Source of the DNA: Terribium retamae
Lineage (GTDB): Bacteria > Pseudomonadota > Alphaproteobacteria > Rhizobiales > Rhizobiaceae
Reading direction: 5' to 3'
NCBI RefSeq assembly: GCF_022347545.1
Contig: NZ_JAKREW010000021.1
Coordinates: 1-64,000, forward strand
DNA: 64,000 bases
The notes beneath the pieces were generated by a model. It saw only the letters and a program-made list of their open reading frames with translations. It did no database searches and was not told the DNA's origin. Shown here piece after piece: positions 45,435 through 55,509 of this stretch. Positions within the stretch are counted from its first letter, which is position 1; each line of letters opens with the position of its first letter. A program made the translations under genes and the position numbers.

Positions 45435-45752
45435 ATGCCCGAACGCATCGCCTTTCGAATGGTGCTCAACCCTGGCCAGGCCGTCGAATACCGGAAGCGG
45501 CACGACGCGATCTGGCCGGAACTGCGGGAGGCGCTGCACAAGGCCGGTATCTCCGACTATTCGATCTGGCTGGACCCGGAGACCAACCATCTCTTCGCGA
45601 CGCTGGTGCGGGCCGACGACCACGGCATGGATGCGCTGCCGCAGACCGAGGTGAACCGCCGCTGGTGGGACTTCATGGCCGACATCATGCAGTACACCGA
45701 CCGCAACGAACCGCTGGTCGTGCCGCTGCAGCAAGTTTTTCATATGGAGTAG
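45435..45752 (+). CDS. rhaM: L-rhamnose mutarotase
   Basis: A 105-residue dimeric alpha/beta-barrel protein, called RhaU in rhizobia. It has the family motif EYRKRHDAIWPEL with the catalytic His23, followed by DYSIWLDPETNHLFA and RRWWDFMADIM. It speeds interconversion of the alpha and beta anomers so that the isomerase receives its preferred form. ATG 45435 has GGGAAGG upstream. The gene ends 3 bases before the next aldolase. Confidence 0.93.
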   Translation: MPERIAFRMVLNPGQAVEYRKRHDAIWPELREALHKAGISDYSIWLDPETNHLFATLVRADDHGMDALPQTEVNRRWWDFMADIMQYTDRNEPLVVPLQQVFHME

Positions 45753-45755
45753 ACG

Positions 45756-46433
45756 ATGAGTGAGAAGGCCTTGCGCAAGGAAATGGTGTCGATCTGCCGG
45801 CGCATGAATTCCAGCGGCATCAACCAGGGTACCGCGGGAAATCTCTCGGTGCGCTCGAACGACGGTTTCCTGATCACCCCATCGGGCCTGCCCTACGAAA
45901 CCATGGATGCCGATGATATCGTGTCGATGGATTTCGACGGCGGCTATGTCGGCCGCATGCCGTCCTCCGAATGGCGCTTCCATCGCGACATCCTAACCCA
46001 CCGCAAAGACATCAATGTCGTGCTGCACTGCCACTCGGTGCATGCCACCACGCTGGCCTGTCATCACAAGACGATTCCCGCTTTCCACTACATGACCGGC
46101 GTTGCCGGCGGCTCGACGATACGCTGCGCGAAATACGCCACCTTCGGCACGCAGGCGCTGTCCGATCATGCGCTGGTGGCGCTGGAGGATCGCCTTGCCT
46201 GCCTGCTCGGGCAGCACGGCCAGATCTCGCTCGGCACGACCTTGGAAGCGGCACTCTGGCTGGCGATCGAGGTGGAGACGCTGTCTCATATGTATGTGCA
46301 GGCGCTGATGCTTGGGGAGCCGCCGATTCTGCCGGAGGACGAGATGGAACGCGTCATCGAGCAGATGCGCCGCATGAGTTATGGGCTCGCACCCAACGAG
46401 GAAGGCAAGGGCGGCAATGCGCACAAGCGTTAG
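45756..46433 (+). CDS. Class II aldolase, fuculose-phosphate aldolase-like
   Basis: A 225-residue stand-alone class II aldolase of the FucA/AraD fold. Visible are NQGTAGNLSVRSNDGFLITPSG (substrate phosphate loop), VLHCHSVHATTLA (zinc His pair) and a C-terminal helix with HMYVQALMLGEP (third zinc His). It should cleave a ketose-1-phosphate such as L-fuculose-1-phosphate or rhamnulose-1-phosphate to lactaldehyde plus DHAP. It appears redundant with RhaD, so a different epimeric substrate is plausible. ATG 45756 follows rhaM closely. It is the last gene of the array. Confidence 0.85.
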   Translation: MSEKALRKEMVSICRRMNSSGINQGTAGNLSVRSNDGFLITPSGLPYETMDADDIVSMDFDGGYVGRMPSSEWRFHRDILTHRKDINVVLHCHSVHATTLACHHKTIPAFHYMTGVAGGSTIRCAKYATFGTQALSDHALVALEDRLACLLGQHGQISLGTTLEAALWLAIEVETLSHMYVQALMLGEPPILPEDEMERVIEQMRRMSYGLAPNEEGKGGNAHKR

Positions 46434-46498
46434 GGCAGTAGGGTTATCTTCTCCCGCTATTTCCAGTCCGGTACCTAATGCCTTATTCCCCTACTGCC
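46434..46498. terminator. Long-loop inverted repeat closing the rhamnose array
   Basis: ggcagtaggg (46434-46443) and ccctactgcc (46489-46498) are perfect 10-bp inverted repeats separated by 45 bases. They straddle the gap between two convergent genes, and the right arm lies inside the TetR coding end. The long loop makes classical termination uncertain. Confidence 0.4.
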
Positions 46499-47097
46499 GT
46501 GATCGGCGGTTGCAGGAACCTCGCCACCATCGTGGTGATGAGCTTGCGGCTCTCCTCGAAATCGATGTCGGAGGCCATCAGTGGTAGCATAGGGGCGGCA
46601 TCAAGGATCGCCACCAGCACAGCGCTGGTGTGACCCGGATCGAGGTCCGGGTCGACTTCGCCGCGTTCCTGCCCTGCCTTCAGGGTCCTGGCCAGGAGTG
46701 CGCGAATGCCATCGGTGTTGTCCTTCAGGATGGCGTGGATATTCTCGTTGCGGCCTGCCTCGGCCAGCAGTTCGAACAGGATGCGGCAGTGGGAGAGGGC
46801 ATCCCAGCCCTTCATGCTCCACAGCTCCGACAAAAGCACAGTCGCCGTGCTCGCACCGTCTTCGTGGGCGTTGAAGTGGCCATGGAGTTCCGCCAGATAG
46901 TCGTTGGCCATCGCCTCGACGATGGCCTCTTTGCTCGGGAAGTAGTGATAGAGATGGCCCGGGCTCATCCCGGCCTCCTTGCAGATCATCGAGATTGAAG
47001 CACCCTGCAGCCCATGCTGCAGGAAGCAGCGGTGCGCGGCGGCCAGAATCTCCTGCCGTTTCCCTTCATGCTGTTCGTGAACGAGCTTGCGTGCCAT
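46483..47097 (-). CDS. TetR/AcrR family regulator
   Basis: A 204-residue TetR regulator. The N-terminal DNA-binding domain reads RQEILAAAHRCFLQHG then SMICKEAGMSPGHLYHYFPSKEAIV. The C-terminal ligand domain has LSHCRILFELLAEAGRN. The start is ATG 47097 (MARKLVHEQHEGKR). It is divergent from an MFS transporter and flanked by two similar operator-like 12-mers, the usual layout of an efflux repressor with its pump. Confidence 0.88.
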   Translation of the reverse strand: MARKLVHEQHEGKRQEILAAAHRCFLQHGLQGASISMICKEAGMSPGHLYHYFPSKEAIVEAMANDYLAELHGHFNAHEDGASTATVLLSELWSMKGWDALSHCRILFELLAEAGRNENIHAILKDNTDGIRALLARTLKAGQERGEVDPDLDPGHTSAVLVAILDAAPMLPLMASDIDFEESRKLITTMVARFLQPPITAVGE

Positions 47098-47117
47098 CGG
47101 CTTCCCGAAAAATCTTA

Positions 47118-47174
47118 GAATGATCGCTCTATTATATCTTGACGTCAGCGCAGTGATAAATAGAGTGATCGCTC
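47118..47174. promoter_or_regulatory. Twin operator-like 12-mers between tetR and MFS genes
   Basis: gaatgatcgctc (47118-47129) and gagtgatcgctc (47163-47174) differ at one base and are direct repeats with a 45-bp period. The second is itself nearly palindromic around gatc. An intervening ttgacgtca (47140-47148) may hold a -35 element. They are probable TetR binding sites. Confidence 0.6.
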
Positions 47175-47308
47175 AATCTATTATGGAAAGACTGCCGCGT
47201 CCAGGTCCTGGCGAGGCGACGCCCAGCCTTTCCACGAGGTGTGAAATGAAGAAAACGCTTCCATCCCTGCGGCGCTGAACCGTCGCGGATTCCCAGGAGA
47301 CATCGTCC

Positions 47309-48736
47309 ATGAATGATCCCGTAGTGTCGGCCGGTTCGGCCGACCCCTTTAATGCGTCGGTAGGACAGGCGGACAACTGGTCTGACTTGTTATCCGGCAG
47401 GCATCTTGCCATCGTGCTGGTGATGGCGAGTGGTGTTCTGCTTTATGCGATGAACATCTATTTCACCGCCGCGCTCATGCCTTCCATCGTCGCCGATATA
47501 GGTGGCCAGCACTATTATGCCTGGGTGACGACAGCCTTTGTCATCGCAGCCATCATCGCCTCGCTTTTCGTCAGCCGCCTTCTCGACAGCCGCGGCCCAG
47601 CCTTGGCCTATGTGATTGCCTTCGTCACCTTTGCCGTTGGCGGCGCCGCCAATGCCGCAAGCCCGACCATGGAACTGCTGATCGTCGCCAGGGTCCTGCA
47701 AGGCCTGGGCGGCGGCCTGCTGGCCGGGCTCGGCTACGCGGTCATCCGCGCCGCGCTGCCGGACCGGCATTGGGCCAGGGCGACCGGCGTCGTCTCGGCC
47801 ATGTGGGGCGTGGGCACCCTGGTCGGCCCGGTGCTCGGCGGTGTCTTCGCGGAATTCGGGCTCTGGCGCTGGTCCTACGGCGCGCTGGCGGTGTTCGCAT
47901 TGCTGTTTGCGATCGTTGCGCAGCGCTCGTTCGCCGGCAAGGCAGGCTCCGGGCAGCATACGCCGGTGCCCGTCGCCTCGCTCATCCCGCTGATCCTGGC
48001 CATCGTTGCCGTAAGCCTCAGCGCCGTGGTGCCGATCGGCTGGCCGACTTTCGGGGCGGTTGCCATCGGCCTTGTCCTGCTCTTCCTGTTCGTTATGGTC
48101 GAGCGGCGCTCGCACAACACGCTTCTGCCACGCCTGACTTATCGCCGCGGCAACACGCTGAAGTGGGTCTATCTCACCGTCGCGGCACTCAGCGCCGGCG
48201 TTATGGTGGAAAACTTCATTCCGTTCTTCGGCCAGAAGCTCGCAGGGTTGAGCCCGGTGGTCGCCGGACTGCTCGGCGCGGTGCTCTCCCTGGCCTGGGT
48301 CGTCGCCCAGCTTTTCATCGTCTCGGTCTCGTCCGAAACGGCACGGCGTCGCGCCATCCGTTTCGGTCCCTTGCTGCTGACGGCAGGGCTGATCGCCTAT
48401 GGCCTGCTGCAAGCAGAAAGCGCCGATCCGACAGTGGCTGCGATCTGGGCGGCGGTTCTCGCACTGGCCGGCATCGGCATCGGCCTCGCCTGGCCGCTGC
48501 TCGGCGTCGCTGCGATGAGCAGCACCAGCGATGCCGCTGAAGGGGGCAAGGCGGCTGCCGCGATCACCATCACGCAGCTTATCGCCTTCTCGATCACCTC
48601 GGCGCTGGCCGGCACGCTGATGGCGGCGGGCAGAGACTCGGTCGTGGATGCGGCGCGCTATGTCAGTTTCGGCATCGCCCTGCTGACCCTGTTCGGCATC
48701 TTCGCCGCAGGCATTGCGACGCGAAAGCAGCGGTGA
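47309..48736 (+). CDS. MFS multidrug/efflux-type transporter
   Basis: A 475-residue inner-membrane transporter with about fourteen hydrophobic segments, as in the DHA2 drug:H+ antiporters. Features are LYAMNIYFTAALMPSIVADI in helix 1, SRLLDSRGPALAY (motif A region) and VLQGLGGGLLAGLGYAVI (motif B/C region). It probably expels a toxic compound and is repressed by the divergent TetR. ATG 47309 has ccaggaga upstream. Confidence 0.82.
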   Translation: MNDPVVSAGSADPFNASVGQADNWSDLLSGRHLAIVLVMASGVLLYAMNIYFTAALMPSIVADIGGQHYYAWVTTAFVIAAIIASLFVSRLLDSRGPALAYVIAFVTFAVGGAANAASPTMELLIVARVLQGLGGGLLAGLGYAVIRAALPDRHWARATGVVSAMWGVGTLVGPVLGGVFAEFGLWRWSYGALAVFALLFAIVAQRSFAGKAGSGQHTPVPVASLIPLILAIVAVSLSAVVPIGWPTFGAVAIGLVLLFLFVMVERRSHNTLLPRLTYRRGNTLKWVYLTVAALSAGVMVENFIPFFGQKLAGLSPVVAGLLGAVLSLAWVVAQLFIVSVSSETARRRAIRFGPLLLTAGLIAYGLLQAESADPTVAAIWAAVLALAGIGIGLAWPLLGVAAMSSTSDAAEGGKAAAAITITQLIAFSITSALAGTLMAAGRDSVVDAARYVSFGIALLTLFGIFAAGIATRKQR

Positions 48737-48799
48737 TGCCTGAAGTCTGCATCGGTCGCCGGAGATGATCTGCGGCGGCCGGCTTTGCTTCGCCGCGGC

Positions 48800-49696
48800 C
48801 TATTGCTCAGCCGTGTAAAGCAGACGTGTCGTCGAACCGGTGGGGTTCAGCGCCCGCTGCAGCAGCGCTTCGGCATGGGCGTTGCGCTGGCGAGCCGAAT
48901 CCGCGCCCATCACGACGACCACGAAGCGTTTTCCGCCGGCATCGTAGGAGGTGACGATGTTGAAGCCGGAAGCGCGGATGTAGCCGGTCTTGATGCCGTC
49001 GACGCCATACACGTTCTTGAGCATCTCGTTGTGCCCGCGGATCAGCTTGCCGCGGAACAGGAAGTCCGTGTCCGAGAAATAATGGTAGTGCTGGGGGAAG
49101 CGCGCCCGCAGCGCCAGGCCGAGCACCGCCATGTCGCGCGCCGTCGTCTGCTGGCCATCGTCAGGCAGGCCGGATGCATTGCGGAAGGTGGTCGAGCGCA
49201 TGCCGATCTGGCGCGCCTTGGCCGTCATCGCAGCGGCGAAACCTTCCTCCGTACCGCCGAGATATTCCCCCACCGCGACGGCAACGTCATTGGCGGACTT
49301 CACCACCAGCGCGCGGATGGCGGTGTCGACGTCGATCGTCTCGCCGGGCCGGAAGCGCAGTTTGGTCGGCGGCTGCGAGGCGGCATTGGCCGAGACCGGG
49401 ATCTGGGTCTCCTTGCCGATACGGCCGCTCTCCAGCGCCTCGAACATGAGATAGAGCGTCATCATCTTGGTAAGCGAGGCCGGATAGCGCAGCGAAGTCG
49501 AATTGACCTCGAACACTTGAGCGCCCGTCCTGGCGTCGACGACGATGGCTGCGTATTTCTGCTCCTTCGCCGGCACCGAAAGCACCTGCTCGGGCGGTGT
49601 CGCCGTCGTACAGCCGGCCACGAAAGCCACTGCGGCCAGGGCGACGAGATATTTGCGGGCGAACGCGAACAGGTGCGAGACTGGCAGGGTGGGCAT
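48800..49696 (-). CDS. D-alanyl-D-alanine carboxypeptidase lipoprotein (PBP5-like)
   Basis: A 298-residue serine peptidase of family S11. The signal ends in lipobox VAGC (Cys29), so it is a lipoprotein. The three penicillin-binding motifs are present: SLTK (Ser74-Lys77), SAN near residue 134 and KTG near residue 234. It trims the terminal D-Ala from peptidoglycan stem peptides. Unlike E. coli PBP5 it lacks the C-terminal beta domain and amphipathic membrane anchor; the lipid anchor replaces it. ATG 49696 is the only start giving the full signal. Confidence 0.9.
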   Translation of the reverse strand: MPTLPVSHLFAFARKYLVALAAVAFVAGCTTATPPEQVLSVPAKEQKYAAIVVDARTGAQVFEVNSTSLRYPASLTKMMTLYLMFEALESGRIGKETQIPVSANAASQPPTKLRFRPGETIDVDTAIRALVVKSANDVAVAVGEYLGGTEEGFAAAMTAKARQIGMRSTTFRNASGLPDDGQQTTARDMAVLGLALRARFPQHYHYFSDTDFLFRGKLIRGHNEMLKNVYGVDGIKTGYIRASGFNIVTSYDAGGKRFVVVVMGADSARQRNAHAEALLQRALNPTGSTTRLLYTAEQ

Positions 49697-49803
49697 TCCG
49701 AGGTGGGCTGACTAGATGCGCTGAGATTGCGCGGACCCTAGCGGAGCCGGCACACGCCGTCCATTCGCATCGGCTGATTCTCGCCGTCAGAATGTGCTTC
49801 CGG

Positions 49804-49825
49804 CGTGTGTTTCACACGATTTTTT
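49804..49825 (+). terminator. Isolated Rho-independent-like terminator
   Basis: A 6-bp stem cgtgtg (49804-49809) / cacacg (49813-49818) with a 3-base loop is followed by a run of six T in attttttg. It is upstream of dnaK and downstream of no plus-strand gene. Confidence 0.4.
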
Positions 49826-50061
49826 GCGGGAAAAGCCGAAAGAGCCGTGTTTCGGCGCCGAAATCTCTTCCTGGCGCTTTCTGACAGCCCGTCTCCATAT
49901 GTGATCGGCGGAGCGGATCGCCGCCATGAGCGGCGTCCGTTTTCAACGAGGGGCCTTGTGCAGATTCAAGCCGTTAGGCCAGGTTTGCACCGCAGGACGC
50001 ATGCAGGGCACCCTGCCGGTCAAAAGGAGGATTGGCAGTGGAAAAGCCGAGGCGCAGAATG

Positions 50062-50090
50062 CTTGCGCGCCGCGCGGCCTGTTCTTATAT
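50062..50090 (+). promoter_or_regulatory. Sigma-32 (RpoH) heat-shock promoter of dnaK
   Basis: cttg (50062-50065), an 18-base spacer and cttatat (50084-50090) match the alphaproteobacterial RpoH consensus CTTG-N17/18-CYTATnT. Transcription would start near 50097, giving an untranslated leader of about 110 bases before the dnaK ATG at 50208. Confidence 0.75.
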
Positions 50091-50207
50091 ACGCCGCAAC
50101 CGTGCGGGCCGCCCTGAAATGCGGACTGGCGCGGAATTTCTGTGAACAGGGGCTTTCGCCGGAACGCCTGACAGGGTCCTTGAAAGCCTGCTTAGTGGAG
50201 AGACTAG

Positions 50208-52124
<1,917 letters not shown>

Positions 52125-52150
52125 ATGGCCTGAGGGCCAAAAGCCCAGAA

Positions 52151-52177
52151 AAGCCCGGCGTCAAGCCGGGCTTTTTT
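52151..52177 (+). terminator. Rho-independent terminator of dnaK
   Basis: Arms aagcccggc (52151-52159) and gccgggctt (52165-52173) form a 9-bp stem with loop gtcaa, followed by a T run. It starts 27 bases after the dnaK stop codon. It is the best terminator in the window. Confidence 0.92.
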
Positions 52178-52343
52178 GCAACCATGCACCAGAAAAAATG
52201 CAGCGTTTCCTTGCCGGTACTGGCATTTGCGCCGCATCGTTACTAAATCGGAGACCGGTCTTTAGACAACTGGTCGAAACAATGCGCTTAGGACGTTGGC
52301 CTTTGCTTGAGCCATCGGTCAGCGGGATTGGAACAGGCTATCG

Positions 52344-53474
52344 ATGAAAGCTGATTTCTACGAAACGCTTGGCGTACAGAAGGGCGCCGACGAGAAGGAG
52401 CTCAAAAGCGCCTTCCGCAAACTGGCCATGCAGTTCCATCCCGACCGCAATCCCGGCGATGCCTCTTGCGAGCACAAGTTCAAGGAAATCAACGAAGCCT
52501 ACGAGACGCTGAAGGACCCGCAGAAGCGTGCGGCTTATGATCGTTTCGGCCACGCCGCCTTCGAGAATGGCGGCATGAATGGCGGTGGCGCCGGCTTCGC
52601 CGCCGGCGGCTTTGCCGACATCTTCGAGGACATCTTCGGCGAGATGATGGGTGGTGGTCGCCGCCGCAACTCCGGCGGGCGCGAACGCGGCGCCGACCTG
52701 CGCTACAATATGGAGATCAGCCTCGAAGAGGCCTATTCCGGCAAGACGGCGCAGATCCATGTGCCGGCATCGCTTTCCTGCGACGAATGCTCGGGTTCCG
52801 GCGCCAAGCCGGGCACGCAGCCCGTCACCTGCTCGATGTGCCATGGCCACGGCAAGGTGCGTGCCAGCCAGGGCTTCTTCTCGATCGAGCGCACCTGCCC
52901 GCAGTGCCAGGGCCGGGGGCAGACCATCAAGGATCCGTGCCCGAAATGCGCCGGTCAGGGACGCGTCACCGAGGAACGCTCGCTTTCCGTCAACATTCCT
53001 GCCGGCATCGAGGACGGCACCCGCATCCGGCTGGCCGGTGAAGGGGAGGCGGGGCTGCGTGGCGGTCCTTCCGGCGATCTCTACATCTTCCTGGCCATCA
53101 AGCCGCACGAGTTCTTCCAGCGCGATGGCGCCGATCTCTATTGCAAGGTGCCCATCTCGATGACGACGGCAGCCCTCGGCGGTTCCTTCGAGGTGACGAC
53201 GCTGGATGGCAGCCAGACACGCGTGAAAGTGCCGGAAGGCACCCAGAACGGCCGGCAGTTCAGGCTGAAAGGCAAGGGCATGCCGGTATTGCGCCAGCCG
53301 CAGATCGGCGATCTCTATATCCAGACCGCAGTCGAGACGCCGCAGAACCTGACCCGGCGCCAGCGCGAGCTTCTGGAGGAGTTCGAACAACTTTCGTCGA
53401 AGGAAAACAGCCCGCAATCGAGCGGTTTCTTCTCGCGCATGAAGGATTTTCTCGAATCGTTCGGTGAACGTTAG
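52344..53474 (+). CDS. dnaJ: Co-chaperone DnaJ (Hsp40)
   Basis: A 376-residue type I DnaJ. The J domain has HPD at residues 32-34. A Gly-rich linker (GGMNGGGAGFAAGGF) follows, then four zinc-binding repeats CDECSGSG, CSMCHGHG, CPQCQGRG and CPKCAGQG. The C-terminal substrate domain contains IPAGIEDGTRIRLAGEGEAG. It stimulates DnaK ATPase. ATG 52344 is 219 bases after dnaK and beyond the dnaK terminator; no separate RpoH promoter was found in the gap. Confidence 0.97.
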   Translation: MKADFYETLGVQKGADEKELKSAFRKLAMQFHPDRNPGDASCEHKFKEINEAYETLKDPQKRAAYDRFGHAAFENGGMNGGGAGFAAGGFADIFEDIFGEMMGGGRRRNSGGRERGADLRYNMEISLEEAYSGKTAQIHVPASLSCDECSGSGAKPGTQPVTCSMCHGHGKVRASQGFFSIERTCPQCQGRGQTIKDPCPKCAGQGRVTEERSLSVNIPAGIEDGTRIRLAGEGEAGLRGGPSGDLYIFLAIKPHEFFQRDGADLYCKVPISMTTAALGGSFEVTTLDGSQTRVKVPEGTQNGRQFRLKGKGMPVLRQPQIGDLYIQTAVETPQNLTRRQRELLEEFEQLSSKENSPQSSGFFSRMKDFLESFGER

Positions 53475-53593
53475 AGCGACGACAAATTCTGTCTTGTCCA
53501 CGACATTGGTGGACGTTTGCCTTGCCTACCCCTACGTAACTGGTAAGTAGCGTTTACACAGCGGGTCCGGGGGGAGCCGGTCAGGAGGCCTTG

Positions 53594-54199
53594 ATGGGAC
53601 GTGGTCCGGGACTGAGGAAATCGCTCGCCGAGAAGTTCGACGACGAACTCAAATTCTTCAAGGGATGGATCGACAAGCCGAAGGCTGTCGGCTCCATCGT
53701 GCCGACGAGTTCGGTCACCGCCCGCAAGATGGCGTCTGTCATCGATACGGCATCAGGCCTGCCCGTGCTTGAGGTGGGCCCTGGGACCGGGGTCATCACC
53801 CGCGCCATCCTTGAGCACGGCGTGAAGCCGGAAAACCTCTACGCCGTCGAATATTCGCATGATTTCGTGGAGCATCTGCGGCGCCTCTATCCGGGCGTGA
53901 ACATCATCGAAGGCGATGCCTTCAACCTCAATGAAGCGCTCGGGGAGCACAGCGGCCTGACCTTCGATTCGGTGATCACCGGCGTGCCGCTGCTCAATTT
54001 CCCCGTCCCCCAGCGCATCAGCTACCTCGAAAGCCTGCTCGACCGAATTCCGGCGGGTCGGCCGGTCGTGCAGCTGACCTATGGCCCGATGTCGCCGATC
54101 CCGCCCGGACGCGGCAATTACACGGTGGAACATTTCCATTTCGTGCTGCGAAACATCCCGCCCACGCGGTTGTGGATCTATCGACGTCCAGCGAATTAG
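53594..54199 (+). CDS. pmtA: Phosphatidylethanolamine N-methyltransferase, Rhizobium type
   Basis: A 201-residue SAM-dependent methyltransferase of the soluble Sinorhizobium-type PmtA family. The SAM-binding motif is VLEVGPGTGVITRAILEHG, then LYAVEYSHDF, IIEGDAFNL and the later ITGVPLLNFP. It methylates phosphatidylethanolamine three times to phosphatidylcholine, needed for plant association in rhizobia. ATG 53594 has AGGAGG five bases upstream. Its place after dnaKJ is usual in Rhizobiales. Confidence 0.9.
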   Translation: MGRGPGLRKSLAEKFDDELKFFKGWIDKPKAVGSIVPTSSVTARKMASVIDTASGLPVLEVGPGTGVITRAILEHGVKPENLYAVEYSHDFVEHLRRLYPGVNIIEGDAFNLNEALGEHSGLTFDSVITGVPLLNFPVPQRISYLESLLDRIPAGRPVVQLTYGPMSPIPPGRGNYTVEHFHFVLRNIPPTRLWIYRRPAN

Positions 54200-54202
54200 C
54201 GC

Positions 54203-54574
54203 TCAGCCAACCCGTTCGAACGTGTCGGCATTGATCGTCATGGCACGCCACCAGTTTGTCTGGCTGGACTCTGCCGGTGCGCCTTCTCGGGCAGCACCCA
54301 GCGCCCGGTCGGTCGCCACGAACCACAGTGTCTCCAGGCGTCCGTCGCGGAGCAGGCCGGTATAGGAGACAACCACATCGCCGGCCAGGCCAGTGCCTGC
54401 AGAAGCGAGATTGATGCAGTTGCCTTTGTGGACGCCGACGAGCGGCACCGTCTGCCCGTAGAACGCGCTGTCCTTCAACGCGGTTCGGAACGAGCCCTCT
54501 ATCTTGCCGTTCGCCTCGCTCGCAATCTCCACGACCGATCCGAACTGATTTTTCCAGATACCTATCCAAGACAT
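54203..54574 (-). CDS. Divergent avidin-like protein without signal peptide
   Basis: A 123-residue protein resembling the avidin/streptavidin beta barrel. GIWKNQFGS (7-13 core) matches the WxNQLGS strand, with Asn9 and Ser13 in the places of streptavidin Asn23 and Ser27; GKIEGSFRTA matches the G-T-Y-E-S strand (Phe29, Thr31 for Tyr43, Ser45). Trp84 (ETLWFV), Trp109 (NWWRAM) and Asp117 (ADTF) match Trp108, Trp120 and Asp128. The two other biotin-stacking tryptophans (Trp79, Trp92) are not seen. Known rhizobial avidins are exported; this one lacks a signal, so it would be cytoplasmic. It may bind biotin weakly or another ligand. Confidence 0.65.
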   Translation of the reverse strand: MSWIGIWKNQFGSVVEIASEANGKIEGSFRTALKDSAFYGQTVPLVGVHKGNCINLASAGTGLAGDVVVSYTGLLRDGRLETLWFVATDRALGAAREGAPAESSQTNWWRAMTINADTFERVG

Positions 54575-54678
54575 TCCCGCACCTCCATCCGATGCACCTG
54601 GGTTTAATCCAGGCTCCTGCCGGAGGTTCCAGACGATACCGACGGCAACAGGAAGCCGGTGGCGGAGATGGCAAGAAT

Positions 54679-55509
54679 TTAAAGGCTCAAACAGATCGCC
54701 CCCGCCGCAACCACGATGCAGGCGGCAAATCGCCGGATTGTCAGCCTCTCTCCGAGAAACCCCCAGCCGATCAAGAGCGCGAAGACAACGCTGGTTTCCC
54801 TCAGTGCCGTGATCGGGCCCGCCGGGGCGAGTGCGAATGCAGCGACCACCGAACCATAGGCAATCATCGCCACGAGGCCGCCAGCGAGCGCCGTGGCCTC
54901 GTCACGCGAACGGAAATCCAACGAAAGCCGGCCGCGGATCAAGACGTAGACGGATGGCAGAAGCGTCCCGTAGATGACAAGCACCCAGGCCGTGTAGGCG
55001 GTGCTGTCGCCGGACAGCCGAACACCGACCGAATCGACCATCCCATAGCCGGCAACGATCGTTCCCGTGGCGATCGCCCAGGCAATAGAAGCCGTGGTCG
55101 CGCGATCCCGCCCCAGCGACAAACTCATTATGCCAAGTGCGACGAGCAGGACGCCGGCAACCTGGTAGGCGGTCAGCGTATCGCCGGTCAGGAAGAAGGC
55201 GCCGAACGTGACAAGCAGCGGTACTGTCCCGCGCACGATGGGGTAGACTTGACCAAGATCGCCGTGGCGATATGCGGTGACAAGAAACAGGCTGTAGCCA
55301 ACCTGGAGCAGGGCCGAAAAGAGGATGTATCCCCATGCGGATGCGGCCGGAAGGCTCAAGAACGGGACACAAGCCAGTGCGATGGCCGTGCCTGCCAGAC
55401 TCATCACCGTCACCGTGCACAGCCGGTCCTTACCGTTGCGGAGAAAGGCGTTCCAACTGGCGTGTAAAACCGCCGCGAACAGCGCGAGCAATATGGCGGC
55501 CGTGCTCAC
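54679..55509 (-). CDS. EamA/DMT superfamily transporter
   Basis: A 276-residue membrane protein with ten hydrophobic segments in two EamA repeats. HASWNAFLRNGKDR is at the first helix, and YRHGDLGQVYPIVRGTVPLLV and LRETSVVFALLIGWGFLGERLT are typical of this subgroup. It probably exports a metabolite or amino acid. The GTG start at 55509 overlaps the stop of the upstream TetR gene (GTGA), so both are one transcript and the TetR likely controls the transporter. Confidence 0.83.
   Translation of the reverse strand: MSTAAILLALFAAVLHASWNAFLRNGKDRLCTVTVMSLAGTAIALACVPFLSLPAASAWGYILFSALLQVGYSLFLVTAYRHGDLGQVYPIVRGTVPLLVTFGAFFLTGDTLTAYQVAGVLLVALGIMSLSLGRDRATTASIAWAIATGTIVAGYGMVDSVGVRLSGDSTAYTAWVLVIYGTLLPSVYVLIRGRLSLDFRSRDEATALAGGLVAMIAYGSVVAAFALAPAGPITALRETSVVFALLIGWGFLGERLTIRRFAACIVVAAGAICLSL

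Larger units (their letters stand above)
49697..50207. other. Intergenic region upstream of dnaK (511 bp)
   Basis: No gene could be supported. A short hairpin cgtgtg/cacacg (49804-49818) followed by attttttg looks like a plus-strand terminator with no obvious upstream gene, so it could end a small RNA or leader transcript. The heat-shock promoter is at 50062-50090. Small frames such as 49926-50117 lack ribosome sites and recognisable sequence. Confidence 0.5.

Noticed and set aside
49926..50117. 63-codon frame between the carboxypeptidase gene and dnaK
   Set aside because: No Shine-Dalgarno, no recognisable sequence, and it overlaps the heat-shock promoter.
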